IMG/VR virus record: IMGVR_UViG_3300019776_000461
Span: 1 to 64,000 of that record
Source of the DNA: a virus
Strand: one strand, 5' to 3'
Length of the DNA: 64,000 nucleotides
Below the pieces are notes generated by a model, which was not told where the DNA came from, searched no databases, and saw only the letters and a program-made list of their open reading frames with translations. Shown here piece by piece: positions 18,101 through 27,868 of the stretch (position 1 is the stretch's first letter; each line of letters starts with the position of its first letter). Both the position numbers and the translations under genes were made by a program.

Positions 18101-19638
18101 GATTAGGTCAATCATTGGCAACTATGACTCCTATTGGTCCAGTTGCCGTTGCAGTTGGTTTATTCTTTCTTGCATTGGGTGCTTCACTACTTATGGCCAC
18201 ACCTGCATTAAAAGCAATTGCTCCTGTATTGATGAAGTTTGCCGAAGTTATCGGTGGAGTATTGGTTGCTGCCATTCAAGAAGCAGGTCCAATAATACAA
18301 AAAGTAATAGAAACAGTCGGTGTAGTTTTAACCGCTTTTATGCCAGTATTGATTAGAGTTGCTGAAGTTCTTGGTACAGTATTTATTGCCGCAATAAAAG
18401 AAATTGGTCCAATTGTAAAAACTGTGTTTGAGGGTATTGCAACAGTAATGAGTACGATAGGTCAGCAGATAGTTGATATAGTAAATGCCATTGGTGATAA
18501 TATTATAAAAATAGTCGATAAACTTATGGCTATAACTGGAATTGATCCATTAAGATTAATGGCAATTGCAGGGGGTATAGTTATGTTGGGAGTTGCTCTT
18601 GCAGGATTCGGTGCAGGTTCGGGTGCAGGTGCATTATTTGATGGTCTTGGTAAATTAGTCGGTGGTGATAGTCCAATAGACCAATTAATAAAAATTTTAG
18701 ATAAGGTTGACCCAAAAACAATAGGTGCTGTTGTTGCTGGTATTGCAGGTATCGGTGCTGCTATGAAAACCATGGCAGAACATTTGGGTAGTATTGATGC
18801 AAGTAAACTAGAAGAATTTGGTAATGCATTAAGTGGGTTGATGAAAAACATGGGTGGCGGACTTGCGGAAGGACTTAGTAGTTTAACAGGCGGTAAAAGT
18901 CCATTAGAGCAAATGAGTGAACTCGTAACCAAGTTAAATCCAGAAAAAATATCAGGTGCAGCAAAAGCATTTACTCAAATATCAGATTCACTAAAAAAAC
19001 TTTCCGATACTATTTCAAATCTTGATGTTGATAAATTATCTAAAGTTATGGATAAAGTTGGTGGTGGTGGAGGTGGAAGTGTTTCTAAAGTAGTTGGTTC
19101 TATCATGGGAGGAATAACTTCATTCTTTGGTGGTGGTGCTGAAGAAAAGAAACCTACAACTGCAACTGCATCCACAGGTGGTGGAATACTATCAAGTTTA
19201 TTTGGTGGTGGTGAGGAAAAGAAAACTACAACTGCTGTTGCAGCTGCTGGTGGAATGTTATCGAGTGTTGGTGGTAGTGGTGAGTCTAAACCAAAGTCCG
19301 CAGCAGAAAAAGCAAACGAATATACATCAAAACCAACAACCGCAACAATGAAAAGTATACCACAAACTACTACACCAGCTACAACAGCAGCACCACCAAC
19401 AGTTACAGGTGGAACTCCTGGTGGAACTCCTGGTGGAGCACCTAGTAAAGCTAAGGGTGGTGAAGGAGATGGTTTAGGTGCAAAATTAGATAGATTAATT
19501 TCTATAATGGAAAGTATGGCAAGTCAACCAACTATAATAAAGTTCGGTGAAAAAACAGTTGAAGAGATACAAGGTAAAATTGATTTCAAAAAAGCGTATA
19601 ATATAGCAATCGATAATACATACGGCCGTAGAATTTAA
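15139..19638 (+). CDS. 29: Tail tape measure protein
   Basis: This 1499-aa protein sets tail length and is expelled on contraction. The N-terminal 130 residues are coiled coil, followed by helical segments, hydrophobic stretches near 375-405, 755-790 (IVTILVGIVKIILGGLIPAF) and 995-1015 (VAVAVGLFFLALGASLLM), Gly/Ala-rich amphipathic repeats with AFAGKALIGKG-type segments, and a Gly/Thr/Pro/Ala-rich region near 1320-1450. By the usual rule of about 0.15 nm per residue the tail would be roughly 220 nm, about twice that of T4 (gp29 has 590 aa). Position between the chaperone candidates and the tube-initiator candidate supports the call. Confidence 0.85.
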   Translation: MMAKEDKKESEELRDLRRQEAEITREIIDLREKLVELSKSDSINLREVQKVQESLLGLEKQKQGVQGEIYNQYGEILKSEQNHLDSVRQIVETQEELKDLTEETNEEYRKSRAVKMELLDLEDELKTKYDDLQKGVAGNIVNTKEWQFASDLVAQTTAAIEERVHGSSKEMIALGDATRKNLYTNIDLVDTLQDMDASSKAVREGKFIELSAYREELGLKKTGRMLDMLREDFERGSIKDAQGKTKYSQQDLEFIQKQIGIYENQQDALQTMVDLKQKANVENKEEAKKQAEIIERTDRIKDTIGTTKFGAIFDGVEGAIKKIPGGSTLVKALGFDKFKKTIQENLGGALTKVVVGFQGGFANGMKAAGQAVMGLGKTLLMGPQAVIFGLLAAVGALAALFVSLDGGVSEVQKELGGTKKEALAAHEAAHDMAHEMGLVGVNTEQVVKGMKTVSNIMGGIDVKKMMKIPSMANTVQDATLLSEKFGLAEDEIANVHSLSIMSGKSMATLSGEAIKVAGGVMSSKNAVKLLAGISKEVAVAFKGTTKELIAAAAKAKLLGTDLKAIQNSGMGMLDIESSLAKEMEARVLLGRNINLDNARAAALNGDVATLQEEILKNAGSLDQFQKSGPLKQKALADAMNMSVEEMTTMLTKAEEMKTLGLDKQLQENLANATAEERSKIYATQAEKLKKQGNEKAAQLAYEKAAQEEQASAAEKFGDIMTKVKEILTKLATPILEMVHGLLEGASAGGGMMEVFDDVVHSIKPIVTILVGIVKIILGGLIPAFKFTFGIISMLIKPLSWIASLFGSVEEKTDKVEKTVKGVTDGVHKVTKPVKEVESGFGGVLKLVGLIGAAFAGKALIGKGLDLVKDKAVDLGKTLMGKVGGVASKVTGKIGGKMGGFAGKALGKLTGKGAASVASVGGGDATSKMLDTQSASLDKTNKLADGAKSVGSKIADFGKGLGSAIKSIGKGVGAAFEAILKGLGKGLEGLGQSLATMTPIGPVAVAVGLFFLALGASLLMATPALKAIAPVLMKFAEVIGGVLVAAIQEAGPIIQKVIETVGVVLTAFMPVLIRVAEVLGTVFIAAIKEIGPIVKTVFEGIATVMSTIGQQIVDIVNAIGDNIIKIVDKLMAITGIDPLRLMAIAGGIVMLGVALAGFGAGSGAGALFDGLGKLVGGDSPIDQLIKILDKVDPKTIGAVVAGIAGIGAAMKTMAEHLGSIDASKLEEFGNALSGLMKNMGGGLAEGLSSLTGGKSPLEQMSELVTKLNPEKISGAAKAFTQISDSLKKLSDTISNLDVDKLSKVMDKVGGGGGGSVSKVVGSIMGGITSFFGGGAEEKKPTTATASTGGGILSSLFGGGEEKKTTTAVAAAGGMLSSVGGSGESKPKSAAEKANEYTSKPTTATMKSIPQTTTPATTAAPPTVTGGTPGGTPGGAPSKAKGGEGDGLGAKLDRLISIMESMASQPTIIKFGEKTVEEIQGKIDFKKAYNIAIDNTYGRRI

Positions 19639-19654
19639 TAATCTACTTAGAGTT

Positions 19655-19663
19655 ATATTTATA
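19655..19663 (+). promoter_or_regulatory. Late-type promoter box ATATTTATA
   Basis: Exact copy, ending about 18 nt before the double ATG at 19681/19684, closer than the other copies. Confidence 0.65.
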
Positions 19664-19680
19664 TGAAATAATTAGGATAC

Positions 19681-22600
19681 ATGATGTCATTAGTAGATTT
19701 ACAATCAGACTTATCAAAATTTAGATCAAACTCTGTAAAGCAAGAAAAAACCACGCCTGCTTCTTCAAAAGCTAAGGATGGTAACAATTTTGCTAATGTA
19801 ACGCCTGTTACTGATAATCTTAAAACTATGTCTCCCAATGTAAATCCACTAGAACAAAGTAATTTAGAAGGAATGATGAGTTCAACTAAATTAGACGATA
19901 TAAATAAATTTCAAACAAAACCAATATCTGAACTACTCGGTAAAACTAAATTAGACGATATAAAGAAATTAAATTCAAAACCATTGTCTGGACTACTTGG
20001 TAAAACTAAATTAGACGATATAAAGAAGTTCAAAACAAAACCAATAACAGATTTGTTGGGTAAATCTAAGTTAGATGATACTAAGGCGTTTAATACAAAA
20101 CCAATTGAAAGTAGATTGGATGGAACTAAGTTAGATGATATTAACGCTTTTAACACGAAGTCTATTGAAAGCAGATTGGAAGGAACTAAATTAGATGATA
20201 TAAATCCATTTACAACTACACCAATAGAAAAAAGATTAGAAATTTCTAAATTAGATGATATTGTAAAAAAAGTTTTTGAAGAAGGTTTAGTAAACTCTGT
20301 TTCAAAGTATTCAGCTATTAATACTAATTTAGAAACAACTCCAATAAGTAACGTATCAACCGAAAATGTAATTTCAGAATTGGGTAATGTTCGTAGAGAA
20401 TTGTTTTCAAGTAAATTAGATAAGTCTGAAACTGAAGTAAGTAGAGTGTCTGTTGGACAAAACAACTTAAAATCAAATATAAATGTTGCAGATTCACAGT
20501 TAACATTTGATAGAAAAAACTCTACACCTAATATAGATACCGAATTAAATAATCAAACGAACAATATAACAGATCCAAAAATTGGAATAACTCCATCTAC
20601 GTTATTTACAGATAGAACAAAACAATCTGCCATAATAGCAACTAAAAATTTGATATTACCAAATGACGATGTTGTAAACCCAGATGTTGTTATTTCTAGC
20701 AAACCTTTGTTTAATGACTTAAAACCACAATCGGTTTTAATAAATAAAGGTTTAGTATCCCCATTGAATAATATAGTTAATCCAGATATTGCTTTAGAGC
20801 GGTCTGTTTTATCCTTTGAAAGAGCAACAGAATCACCAGAACTTGTAACTGATATACCAACAACCGATTACGTTACTATACCAGATACAAAGGTTTTTAG
20901 AGTTGATTTAAAATCAAAATTAGAAAAAGATATAAGTGATTTGAATGTTGATGGAATACCTACAAAATATGTTCCTGTTTCAAAATTAATGGAAATGACT
21001 CCAACTCAAATAGTTGATACCATTAGATACGACTTACAGTCATTGCAATTAGAAGACAACAGTAAATACAATTTGGATAAAGTTTTAAAAACTATACCAT
21101 CTGGTAGAAATGAAAATCCAGAAAAATCAAAATATTCTGTTATAGGAACTCAAGAATCTAATTTCTTTTCTAATGATTTTGCAGAAGGATTTACTGCAAG
21201 ACAACAATTCGGTGATAGTAAATATGTTGGTGATTCAGCGTTTGGATGGCAAGGAAAAGCAAATGCAGCACCTGCCGTTAATTTTATACAAGACGTTAAT
21301 AGTCAAGGATTTCAAACATTTGCTCAGAACGGAAAAACTGCTTTCATTCTTAATAGTTCAAAATATGGTTTTGTAAATATACCAGAAACAGACTTTTTTG
21401 ATGAAAATAACTTATATACAAAAGAAGGGTTCAAATCTTTTACGAGAAATTATGAATCTGCTTTTATAGAGAACTCATCTATATTCTCTTGGGATGGTAA
21501 AAAAGATAAAGCACCAGAAGTAAATTATTTTGATATAGGTGGAATTAATACAACATCTGGCTTTACTAAATTAGCACAATTATATAATACCAATTATGTG
21601 TTAGAATCTTCTCAATTTGATTGGGACGGAACTGCACCTGCTGTAAATTATTTTGATATTACAAATCAATACACTACTGATGGTTTTAAAACTTTATCTC
21701 AACCATTTATATCGAGTTATATTCCTGACTCTTCTCAATATGATTGGGACGGAACACGTGATCAATCACCTGAAGTAAATTATTTTGATTTAATCGGTAG
21801 ATATACTACTGCCGGATTTACAAAATTCGCACAGAACTATGACAGTAAATATATCCAAGATGCTTCACAATTCGACTGGGACGGTTCAAAAGAGCAGGTG
21901 CCAGTTGTAAACTACTTTGATATATCAAACGCCAATACAACCGATGGGTTTACGAAATTTGCACAAAATTTAGATACTAAATATATACCAGATTCTTCTA
22001 TATTCGATTGGGATGGCGCAAGAGCAGATGTTCCTGTTGTAAATTATTTTGACTTGACTAACACTTATACAAACGATGGATTTACTTCTTTCTCAAATTT
22101 GTATGATAGTAAGTATATTCAAGATTCTTCACAATTCGACTGGAATGGTAAACGAGAAAATGTTCCAACTGTAAATTATTTTGATTTAACAAACGCACAC
22201 ACTAATATTGGTTTTCATTCGTTTGCGGCTAAATTAGATTCTAAGTACATTAAAGAATCTTCTCAATTTGATTGGGATGGAACACGAGTTAAAGCACCGG
22301 CTGTTGATTACTTTGATTTAACAAAGAGAAACACAACATCTGGGTTCACAACATTTCATCAGCTGAATGATTCAAAATATGTAAAAGAATCTTCAATATT
22401 CGATTGGGACGGTGTTCGTTCACAAGCACCTGCGGTAAACTATTTAGATTTATTGAAACAATATACAACCGAAGGATTCAACACCTTTACTCAGTTTGAA
22501 ATAACAAAATATATTCCTGATTCTTCTCAATTTGATTGGAATGGAACACGCTCAGATGCTCCAGCTGTGGATTACTTTGATGTTTCCAAAAAGAATACAA

Positions 22601-25600
22601 CAGTTGGTTTCCATACGTTCGCAAGAAAATATGAGAGCAAATACGTACCAGAATCATCAGAATTTGATTGGGACGGAACAAAACAAAAAGCACCAGCGGT
22701 TGATTACTTTGACTTAACTAAGAAATTTACTACGGTGGGTTTCCATACGTTTGCAAGAAAATTAGAAACAAAATATATACCAGAATCATCTGAGTTTGAT
22801 TGGGATGGTAAGAAGCAAAAAGCTCCTGCGGTTAATTACTTTGACTTGAATAAAAGAAACACAACAATAGGGTTTCACACATTCGCACAACAGTATGATA
22901 CAAAGTATATACCAGAATCTTCAATATTCGATTGGGATGGAAATAGAGGTAAAGCACCTGCTGTAAATTATTTTGATTTATCAAATATTGCAACATCAAA
23001 GGGTTTTCATATATTAGCACAACAACAAGAACCAACATCATATCAAACAACTGGTACTCGATTGAAAGATGGTGCATCTCGTTTTGATTGGGATGGTACA
23101 CGAGATAAAGCACCCGAAGTAAATTATTTTGACGCTAATAAAATTGTAACTTCTAAAGGTTTCCATAAGTTTGCTGCCCCACTTGAACCAACAAAATATC
23201 AAAACGATGGTAAGTCATTGAAAGATGATGCTACTATTTTTGATTGGGATGGTTTACGTGATAAAGCAAATGAAATTGATTTTTTTGATTCAACTAAAAG
23301 ATTTACTAAAAAAGGTTTTCATAGGTTAGCACAACAGTTAGAACCAACCCAATACAATCACGAGGCTTCCGACTATACCTTTAAGGGAACTAAACCAGAA
23401 ACTGGTATTAACTATTTTGACTCTAATACAAGAAATGCATCTGGTTTCACACAAAAGGCAGAACCATTACAGACTGAATATAAGCACGAGTCTTCAAATT
23501 TTGGATTTACAGGTAAATTACCAAATCCGATTGATTTCTTTGATAACAAAGATTCAGATGGTTTTGTGTTAAATACAGAACCACTTCAAAGTAAATTTAA
23601 GGAAGACACTAGTAGGTTTACATTTGTAGGAAAAAGAAGTAATGCACCTGCAATTGATTATATAGAAAATAAAAATGCTCCAGGATTTAAGTCATTTCCT
23701 GCATTACTTGAATCTAACTATGATTTAGATTCTACACAATTTGGTTGGAGAGGTGGACGTATAAATGCACCAGAAGTAGATTTCTTAGATAATGCTGCTT
23801 CGAGTGGTTTTACAACATTCGCACAGACATATCAAAGTTTTTATACTGAAGATTTTGGTAAATATAATTGGAAAGGAGCACGTTCAGAAGCACCAAATGT
23901 TAGTTGGTTTGGTATTACGCCAAAAAGAAAAATGCAACTACCAGATTTGGATTCTGCTACTCGTAGTGTTATGACTGACCAAGGGTTTAAAACTTTCTTT
24001 GAAAATAAAGAAAATACAAACTTAGCGTCAAGTTATTCAACACTATCAACTGAAAATGGACAAAATAAATCTGCGATTAATAATATTCCTATGACCAATT
24101 TCTTTGGTTATACTCCTTCTACAAGAAATGGCTTTATGATAAAAATGTCATCAACTAGTGATACTATGTACCCAATAGTTTCACCTATGATGAAATATGA
24201 TTTACAGATTCAACAAAGAACTCCTATTCAAATATCAAGAGGTGAACTACAAGGTGGACTTGTTAAAGATAGAGAATTGTATGCACCTAACGCTTTTGGT
24301 AAAAAAATAGTAGGTTCAACTACATCTGGTAAATTGGCTTCATTGCAAAACCAAGTACCAGATTCTAAAGTTAAAACTGATGCTTCTTACTATGGAAGAA
24401 CATACGAAGAAAATGTAAGAAATTTTACTGATAAACAAGGTTATGTAAGTAAATGGGCATTAAAACGTAACTCACCGTCACCGTTGGATTTACAATACTC
24501 TAAGTTTAATTTAAGAGCGGATGCTTATAATCCAGACTTCTTAGGTTCAGCAGACCAACCATTCGTGTTGAGAGATATTGGACAGAGATGGGGATTTGGT
24601 GCAAACTTTGATGAAGGACTCGTTCGTGGTGGTGCTGTTACAATGGCAGACCGTATTCTCAATGACGTAATACGTGTTGGTAAATTCTTGGTAACGGGTA
24701 AAGGTTTACTGTTCTTAGCAAAACAAGTTGGTTTACAATTAATGAATCCGAATGTAGATGAAAGACCAGCGAACGGTATTATCGATTCATTAGCTTCAGC
24801 AACTTCATTTGGAATGTCACCAACACAAATTTTCAATCCTGCTGCTTTAATTGCAAATACAGGTGGTGCACCAATTGGTTTAAGATTACCAAGACATAGT
24901 TTGTTGGGTGCTTTAGATTCATCGATGTTGAACAGATACGGTGATACTGCTATAAAAAGAGAATTTTTAGCTGATGGTACGCCTGCTGGTTCAAATTTCA
25001 AAGGATTAGAAGTACCAGAAAGTGATGGTGATCAAACAGATTACAGTAGATTAATCGGATTGATGAAAGAATTATTACCTAATTCATTCAAACCAAATGT
25101 TTCTGGTTTAACATTTGATCATGAACATTCAAAAATATACAGAGTTTCAAGTGGATTTGGTGGACCAGGTGCTCCATTGGGAATCGGTGGTACAAAAATA
25201 AGAAGAGCGAGACATCCGTACCTTACTTATTATACAACTAATGCGTTATTAACCGAACAACCTACACCACCACCATCAACATCAACAACGTCAGGTGGAG
25301 GTGCAGGTGCTGCAGCAGCAGCCGCAGCAGGAACAGCCGCAGCAGCAGCAGGTGTGGCATCCGTTGCAGGACTTGGGGCAAGTGGTAATCCAGCATACCA
25401 AACAACTGCTTTAAGAAATCAATTTTATAGTTTGTCAGATAAAGAAGGTAATTCTTCTCCAGGTGGTTCTTATTCCGCTGAATTGTTGAGAGAGTATACT
25501 CAAAATGATAGAAAGATATTTGGTATGCTCCGAGGACTTGCAAACATGTTACCGAATGGTCCAAGTGAAACTGTAAGTGCAGCAGGTGGAACACCAACAA

Positions 25601-27480
25601 GTGCATCATCAGCACCATCTATGTCATTACACACTCAAACTATAACAAGAATTGGTGGTATGAATACTTTCAATCCTACCACTAAAATATTTTCAAGTAG
25701 GATAAAACCATCAGATTTTAGTGCTGCTGCAAACAACAATGAGTTTCCTTTGGAGAGAAATAATCCAAATGAAACCGATCCATTGAAGAAGTATTTAACT
25801 GCAACTTATAGCAATTTAAGAAAGGCGGATGTTGGTAGTATATCCCGTTCTCGTAAGTACAATGATTTTAGATTTGATTTGTACAATAATCCAGTTGGTG
25901 CTGCTTCTGGTAGTACCGAAGTTGGAGACCAATTAAAGACACGTGAATATGTTATGAGTGACCCAAAATATGTTAATTATGATAAATTAAATTTAGAAAG
26001 AAATTTTGGAATGGGTTCTCATGGTGAGCCAGGCACTCAAAGAAATTTACCATTTATAACAAATGTTCAATATAAAAAACACAAATTGACTGGTGCTACT
26101 GTTCCAACGGTAAAACCTGGTAGACAATTTAGAGGTGACCGAATAAACATAATTGATTATAAACGAGTATCAAAAGCAATTAGTAAAAATTTAGTATATG
26201 AGAAAGGGCAATACGGAGATGGTTCAGTTCCAGGCTCTGATGATTTAGTAGAATTTTACTTCACAGGTTTGAAAATTAGAGCAGGTGGTGTTAATAAACC
26301 TGCTGAAATTATAGCGTTTCGTGCTACATTTGATAATATTCAAGATACACATAGTCCAAAATGGAATGCCATAAAATACATGGGTAGAGGAGACCCACTC
26401 TATACTTACGATGGTTATGAAAGAAGTATTTCATTTGGATTTACTGTGCACATTGGTTCTCGTGATGAAATGAAAGCATCATGGAGGAAGTTGAATTATC
26501 TTGCATCATGGACTGCTCCTGAATATACATCCGCTGGTTTAATACGTGGACCTGTTGTTCGTTTGAATATTGGCCATTTGTATCGTAAAATGCCAGGATT
26601 TATAAGTTCATTATCATATACTTTTGACAATGCAGGTGGTGTATGGGAAACAGCAAACTTATCACAAGATAAGAATTTGAAAGTAAAGTCTGCTCCAAAT
26701 GATGCAAATCCTAATGTATTGCTTTCTTCACCTGGTGTCTTACAATTACCTAAAACTGTTCAAGTATCTGTTGGATTTACTCCGTTTGGTGTATATCGTC
26801 CAGAATACAATGGTGTTATGTACTCATTGTATGACGATGGTAATAGTACAGGTGATTCACCAGAGAGTGGATTGATGCCAACATCTAATACTAAGGTAAA
26901 TTACTTCAGAGCGTTTGACGCAGATGACGCTGGTAATGTAGTTGACGCATTGGATCCAGATAATGTAGTTCTATTGAATTCACCTAAACCAGACGGTAAA
27001 GAAGCAGAATTGGTAGAAGTTGTTACCGAGAAGCGAGATAATTTAACTGAAGCAGAAGATGATCCATCTACGAATCCAAAATCTCCAACAACAGTTGGAA
27101 GTGGTACAAATAATGCAGCACCAGCAACAACACCGGGTTCAGGTGTTCTGGCATCAGCAGCTAATCCAGAAAATACAACTCCTGATACAAATACACTATC
27201 TGCAAATAATTTAACTGGATTAGGAGCAACTTCACCAAATCCATTTACTCCTCAACCATTTAGAGTAGTACCAACAACTGCACCTGCTAACGTACCAACT
27301 CCAACAACTGGTTGGGAAAGTCTAAATAAGACTGGACAAACAAACTTACCAGTTGCTGGTTCTAATGCAACAGGTGGTACTGAACTCGGACTTGATTATC
27401 AAGATTTATATAAAAATGTAGGCGCTACTTCTGGATCTAGTGATAAGAAAGTAAGTAAAAAGAAGAAAAAGCGTGGATAA
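19681..27480 (+). CDS. Giant repeat-rich baseplate / tail-tube-initiator protein (2599 aa)
   Basis: The largest gene here. Residues about 69-195 are seven 20-residue repeats built on TKLDDIKKF-x-TKPI. Residues about 520-1410 are about 21 repeats of roughly 44 residues with the core FDWDG-x-R-x-x-AP-x-VNYFD and GF-x-x-FA. A conserved region follows with RILNDVIRVGKFLVTGKGLL and LRLPRHSLLGALD, then an Ala/Gly-rich linker (about 1865-1900). The C-terminal third (about 2160-2390) contains FRATFDNIQDTHSPKWNAIK, PVVRLNIGHLYRKMPGFIS and LPKTVQVSVGFTPFGVYRPE, which look like the tube-like baseplate proteins (gp48/gp54 class). Its place after the tape measure agrees with T4 order 29-48-54. The role of the repeats is unknown. 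ATG 19684 is the better spaced start behind AGGA. Confidence 0.65.
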   Translation: MMSLVDLQSDLSKFRSNSVKQEKTTPASSKAKDGNNFANVTPVTDNLKTMSPNVNPLEQSNLEGMMSSTKLDDINKFQTKPISELLGKTKLDDIKKLNSKPLSGLLGKTKLDDIKKFKTKPITDLLGKSKLDDTKAFNTKPIESRLDGTKLDDINAFNTKSIESRLEGTKLDDINPFTTTPIEKRLEISKLDDIVKKVFEEGLVNSVSKYSAINTNLETTPISNVSTENVISELGNVRRELFSSKLDKSETEVSRVSVGQNNLKSNINVADSQLTFDRKNSTPNIDTELNNQTNNITDPKIGITPSTLFTDRTKQSAIIATKNLILPNDDVVNPDVVISSKPLFNDLKPQSVLINKGLVSPLNNIVNPDIALERSVLSFERATESPELVTDIPTTDYVTIPDTKVFRVDLKSKLEKDISDLNVDGIPTKYVPVSKLMEMTPTQIVDTIRYDLQSLQLEDNSKYNLDKVLKTIPSGRNENPEKSKYSVIGTQESNFFSNDFAEGFTARQQFGDSKYVGDSAFGWQGKANAAPAVNFIQDVNSQGFQTFAQNGKTAFILNSSKYGFVNIPETDFFDENNLYTKEGFKSFTRNYESAFIENSSIFSWDGKKDKAPEVNYFDIGGINTTSGFTKLAQLYNTNYVLESSQFDWDGTAPAVNYFDITNQYTTDGFKTLSQPFISSYIPDSSQYDWDGTRDQSPEVNYFDLIGRYTTAGFTKFAQNYDSKYIQDASQFDWDGSKEQVPVVNYFDISNANTTDGFTKFAQNLDTKYIPDSSIFDWDGARADVPVVNYFDLTNTYTNDGFTSFSNLYDSKYIQDSSQFDWNGKRENVPTVNYFDLTNAHTNIGFHSFAAKLDSKYIKESSQFDWDGTRVKAPAVDYFDLTKRNTTSGFTTFHQLNDSKYVKESSIFDWDGVRSQAPAVNYLDLLKQYTTEGFNTFTQFEITKYIPDSSQFDWNGTRSDAPAVDYFDVSKKNTTVGFHTFARKYESKYVPESSEFDWDGTKQKAPAVDYFDLTKKFTTVGFHTFARKLETKYIPESSEFDWDGKKQKAPAVNYFDLNKRNTTIGFHTFAQQYDTKYIPESSIFDWDGNRGKAPAVNYFDLSNIATSKGFHILAQQQEPTSYQTTGTRLKDGASRFDWDGTRDKAPEVNYFDANKIVTSKGFHKFAAPLEPTKYQNDGKSLKDDATIFDWDGLRDKANEIDFFDSTKRFTKKGFHRLAQQLEPTQYNHEASDYTFKGTKPETGINYFDSNTRNASGFTQKAEPLQTEYKHESSNFGFTGKLPNPIDFFDNKDSDGFVLNTEPLQSKFKEDTSRFTFVGKRSNAPAIDYIENKNAPGFKSFPALLESNYDLDSTQFGWRGGRINAPEVDFLDNAASSGFTTFAQTYQSFYTEDFGKYNWKGARSEAPNVSWFGITPKRKMQLPDLDSATRSVMTDQGFKTFFENKENTNLASSYSTLSTENGQNKSAINNIPMTNFFGYTPSTRNGFMIKMSSTSDTMYPIVSPMMKYDLQIQQRTPIQISRGELQGGLVKDRELYAPNAFGKKIVGSTTSGKLASLQNQVPDSKVKTDASYYGRTYEENVRNFTDKQGYVSKWALKRNSPSPLDLQYSKFNLRADAYNPDFLGSADQPFVLRDIGQRWGFGANFDEGLVRGGAVTMADRILNDVIRVGKFLVTGKGLLFLAKQVGLQLMNPNVDERPANGIIDSLASATSFGMSPTQIFNPAALIANTGGAPIGLRLPRHSLLGALDSSMLNRYGDTAIKREFLADGTPAGSNFKGLEVPESDGDQTDYSRLIGLMKELLPNSFKPNVSGLTFDHEHSKIYRVSSGFGGPGAPLGIGGTKIRRARHPYLTYYTTNALLTEQPTPPPSTSTTSGGGAGAAAAAAAGTAAAAAGVASVAGLGASGNPAYQTTALRNQFYSLSDKEGNSSPGGSYSAELLREYTQNDRKIFGMLRGLANMLPNGPSETVSAAGGTPTSASSAPSMSLHTQTITRIGGMNTFNPTTKIFSSRIKPSDFSAAANNNEFPLERNNPNETDPLKKYLTATYSNLRKADVGSISRSRKYNDFRFDLYNNPVGAASGSTEVGDQLKTREYVMSDPKYVNYDKLNLERNFGMGSHGEPGTQRNLPFITNVQYKKHKLTGATVPTVKPGRQFRGDRINIIDYKRVSKAISKNLVYEKGQYGDGSVPGSDDLVEFYFTGLKIRAGGVNKPAEIIAFRATFDNIQDTHSPKWNAIKYMGRGDPLYTYDGYERSISFGFTVHIGSRDEMKASWRKLNYLASWTAPEYTSAGLIRGPVVRLNIGHLYRKMPGFISSLSYTFDNAGGVWETANLSQDKNLKVKSAPNDANPNVLLSSPGVLQLPKTVQVSVGFTPFGVYRPEYNGVMYSLYDDGNSTGDSPESGLMPTSNTKVNYFRAFDADDAGNVVDALDPDNVVLLNSPKPDGKEAELVEVVTEKRDNLTEAEDDPSTNPKSPTTVGSGTNNAAPATTPGSGVLASAANPENTTPDTNTLSANNLTGLGATSPNPFTPQPFRVVPTTAPANVPTPTTGWESLNKTGQTNLPVAGSNATGGTELGLDYQDLYKNVGATSGSSDKKVSKKKKKRG
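19885..20260 (+). repeat. Seven in-frame 60-bp tandem repeats (TKLDDI units)
   Basis: Units begin at 19885, 19945, 20005, 20065, 20125, 20185 and 20245 with an exact 60-nt period, each encoding about 20 residues with the core KLDDI-x-x-F-x-TKPI. Adjacent units share long DNA identity, pointing to recent tandem duplication. Confidence 0.93.
21241..23913 (+). repeat. About 21 in-frame repeats of about 132 bp (FDWDG units)
   Basis: Each unit encodes about 44 residues with an invariant aromatic-acidic core, F/Y-D-W-D/N-G, then AP-x-V-N/D-Y-FD, TT-x-GF and a DSKYI-x-x-SS end. Three units (about 23000-23300) carry a short insertion and the last five are degenerate. All stay in frame, so the array is protein structure and not a CRISPR or a DNA-level element. 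Confidence 0.93.
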
Positions 27481-27482
27481 AG

Positions 27483-27491
27483 ATATTTATA
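27483..27491 (+). promoter_or_regulatory. Late-type promoter box ATATTTATA
   Basis: Exact copy directly after the giant gene, ending 37 nt before the ATG at 27529. Confidence 0.7.
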
Positions 27492-27528
27492 TATAATTAG
27501 TTTTATCTATAATCGTATTAGAGGATTT

Positions 27529-27864
27529 ATGTCAAAGCGATATAACGGAACGTACATAGTTAACAATGCAAGAAAAGAAGACTCGGATGGTAAAGTTCGC
27601 CTTATTAGGAGACTTTCTACTGTTTTTTATCCAAATTTTTCTAAAGCAGAAGATACACAAATTCTTTCACAAGAAGGTGATAGACTTGATATTATAGCTA
27701 AAGAATATTATGGTGATGAATCTCTTTGGTTTGTTATTGCTAAAGTAAATAATCTTGGAAAAGGTAGTTTAAATGTTCCAGCTGGTACAATTTTAAGAAT
27801 ACCATATTACCAAGAAGACACAGGAATAGTATCGTTACTGAATAATTACAACAGTTGGAGATAA
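27529..27864 (+). CDS. 53: Baseplate wedge protein with LysM domain, gp53-like
   Basis: This 111-aa protein contains a LysM-like fold: GDRLDIIAKEYYGDESLWFV (about 53-72), then AKVNNLGKGSLNVPAGTILR. T4 gp53 is a wedge protein built on a LysM domain, and LysM-only tail proteins serve similar roles in other contractile tails. It lies 4 nt upstream of the hub candidate. The N-terminus (KRYNGTYIVNNARKEDSDGK) fits the short extended arm of gp53-type proteins. The LysM domain is firm; the gp53 label is by role and position. Confidence 0.75.
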   Translation: MSKRYNGTYIVNNARKEDSDGKVRLIRRLSTVFYPNFSKAEDTQILSQEGDRLDIIAKEYYGDESLWFVIAKVNNLGKGSLNVPAGTILRIPYYQEDTGIVSLLNNYNSWR

Positions 27865-27868
27865 TATT

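Noticed and set aside
17415-18932. Long open frames on the - strand within the tape measure gene (165 and 156 codons)
   Set aside because: They are Pro/Ser/Ala-rich, have no promoter or ribosome-binding site and mirror the codon bias of the + strand gene. No gene elsewhere in the window is on the - strand.
19885-23913. Regular repeats that could be read as a CRISPR array or minisatellite
   Set aside because: Periods of 60 and about 132 nt are multiples of three, the frame is never broken, and variation follows protein constraints. There are no unique spacers between identical short repeats.
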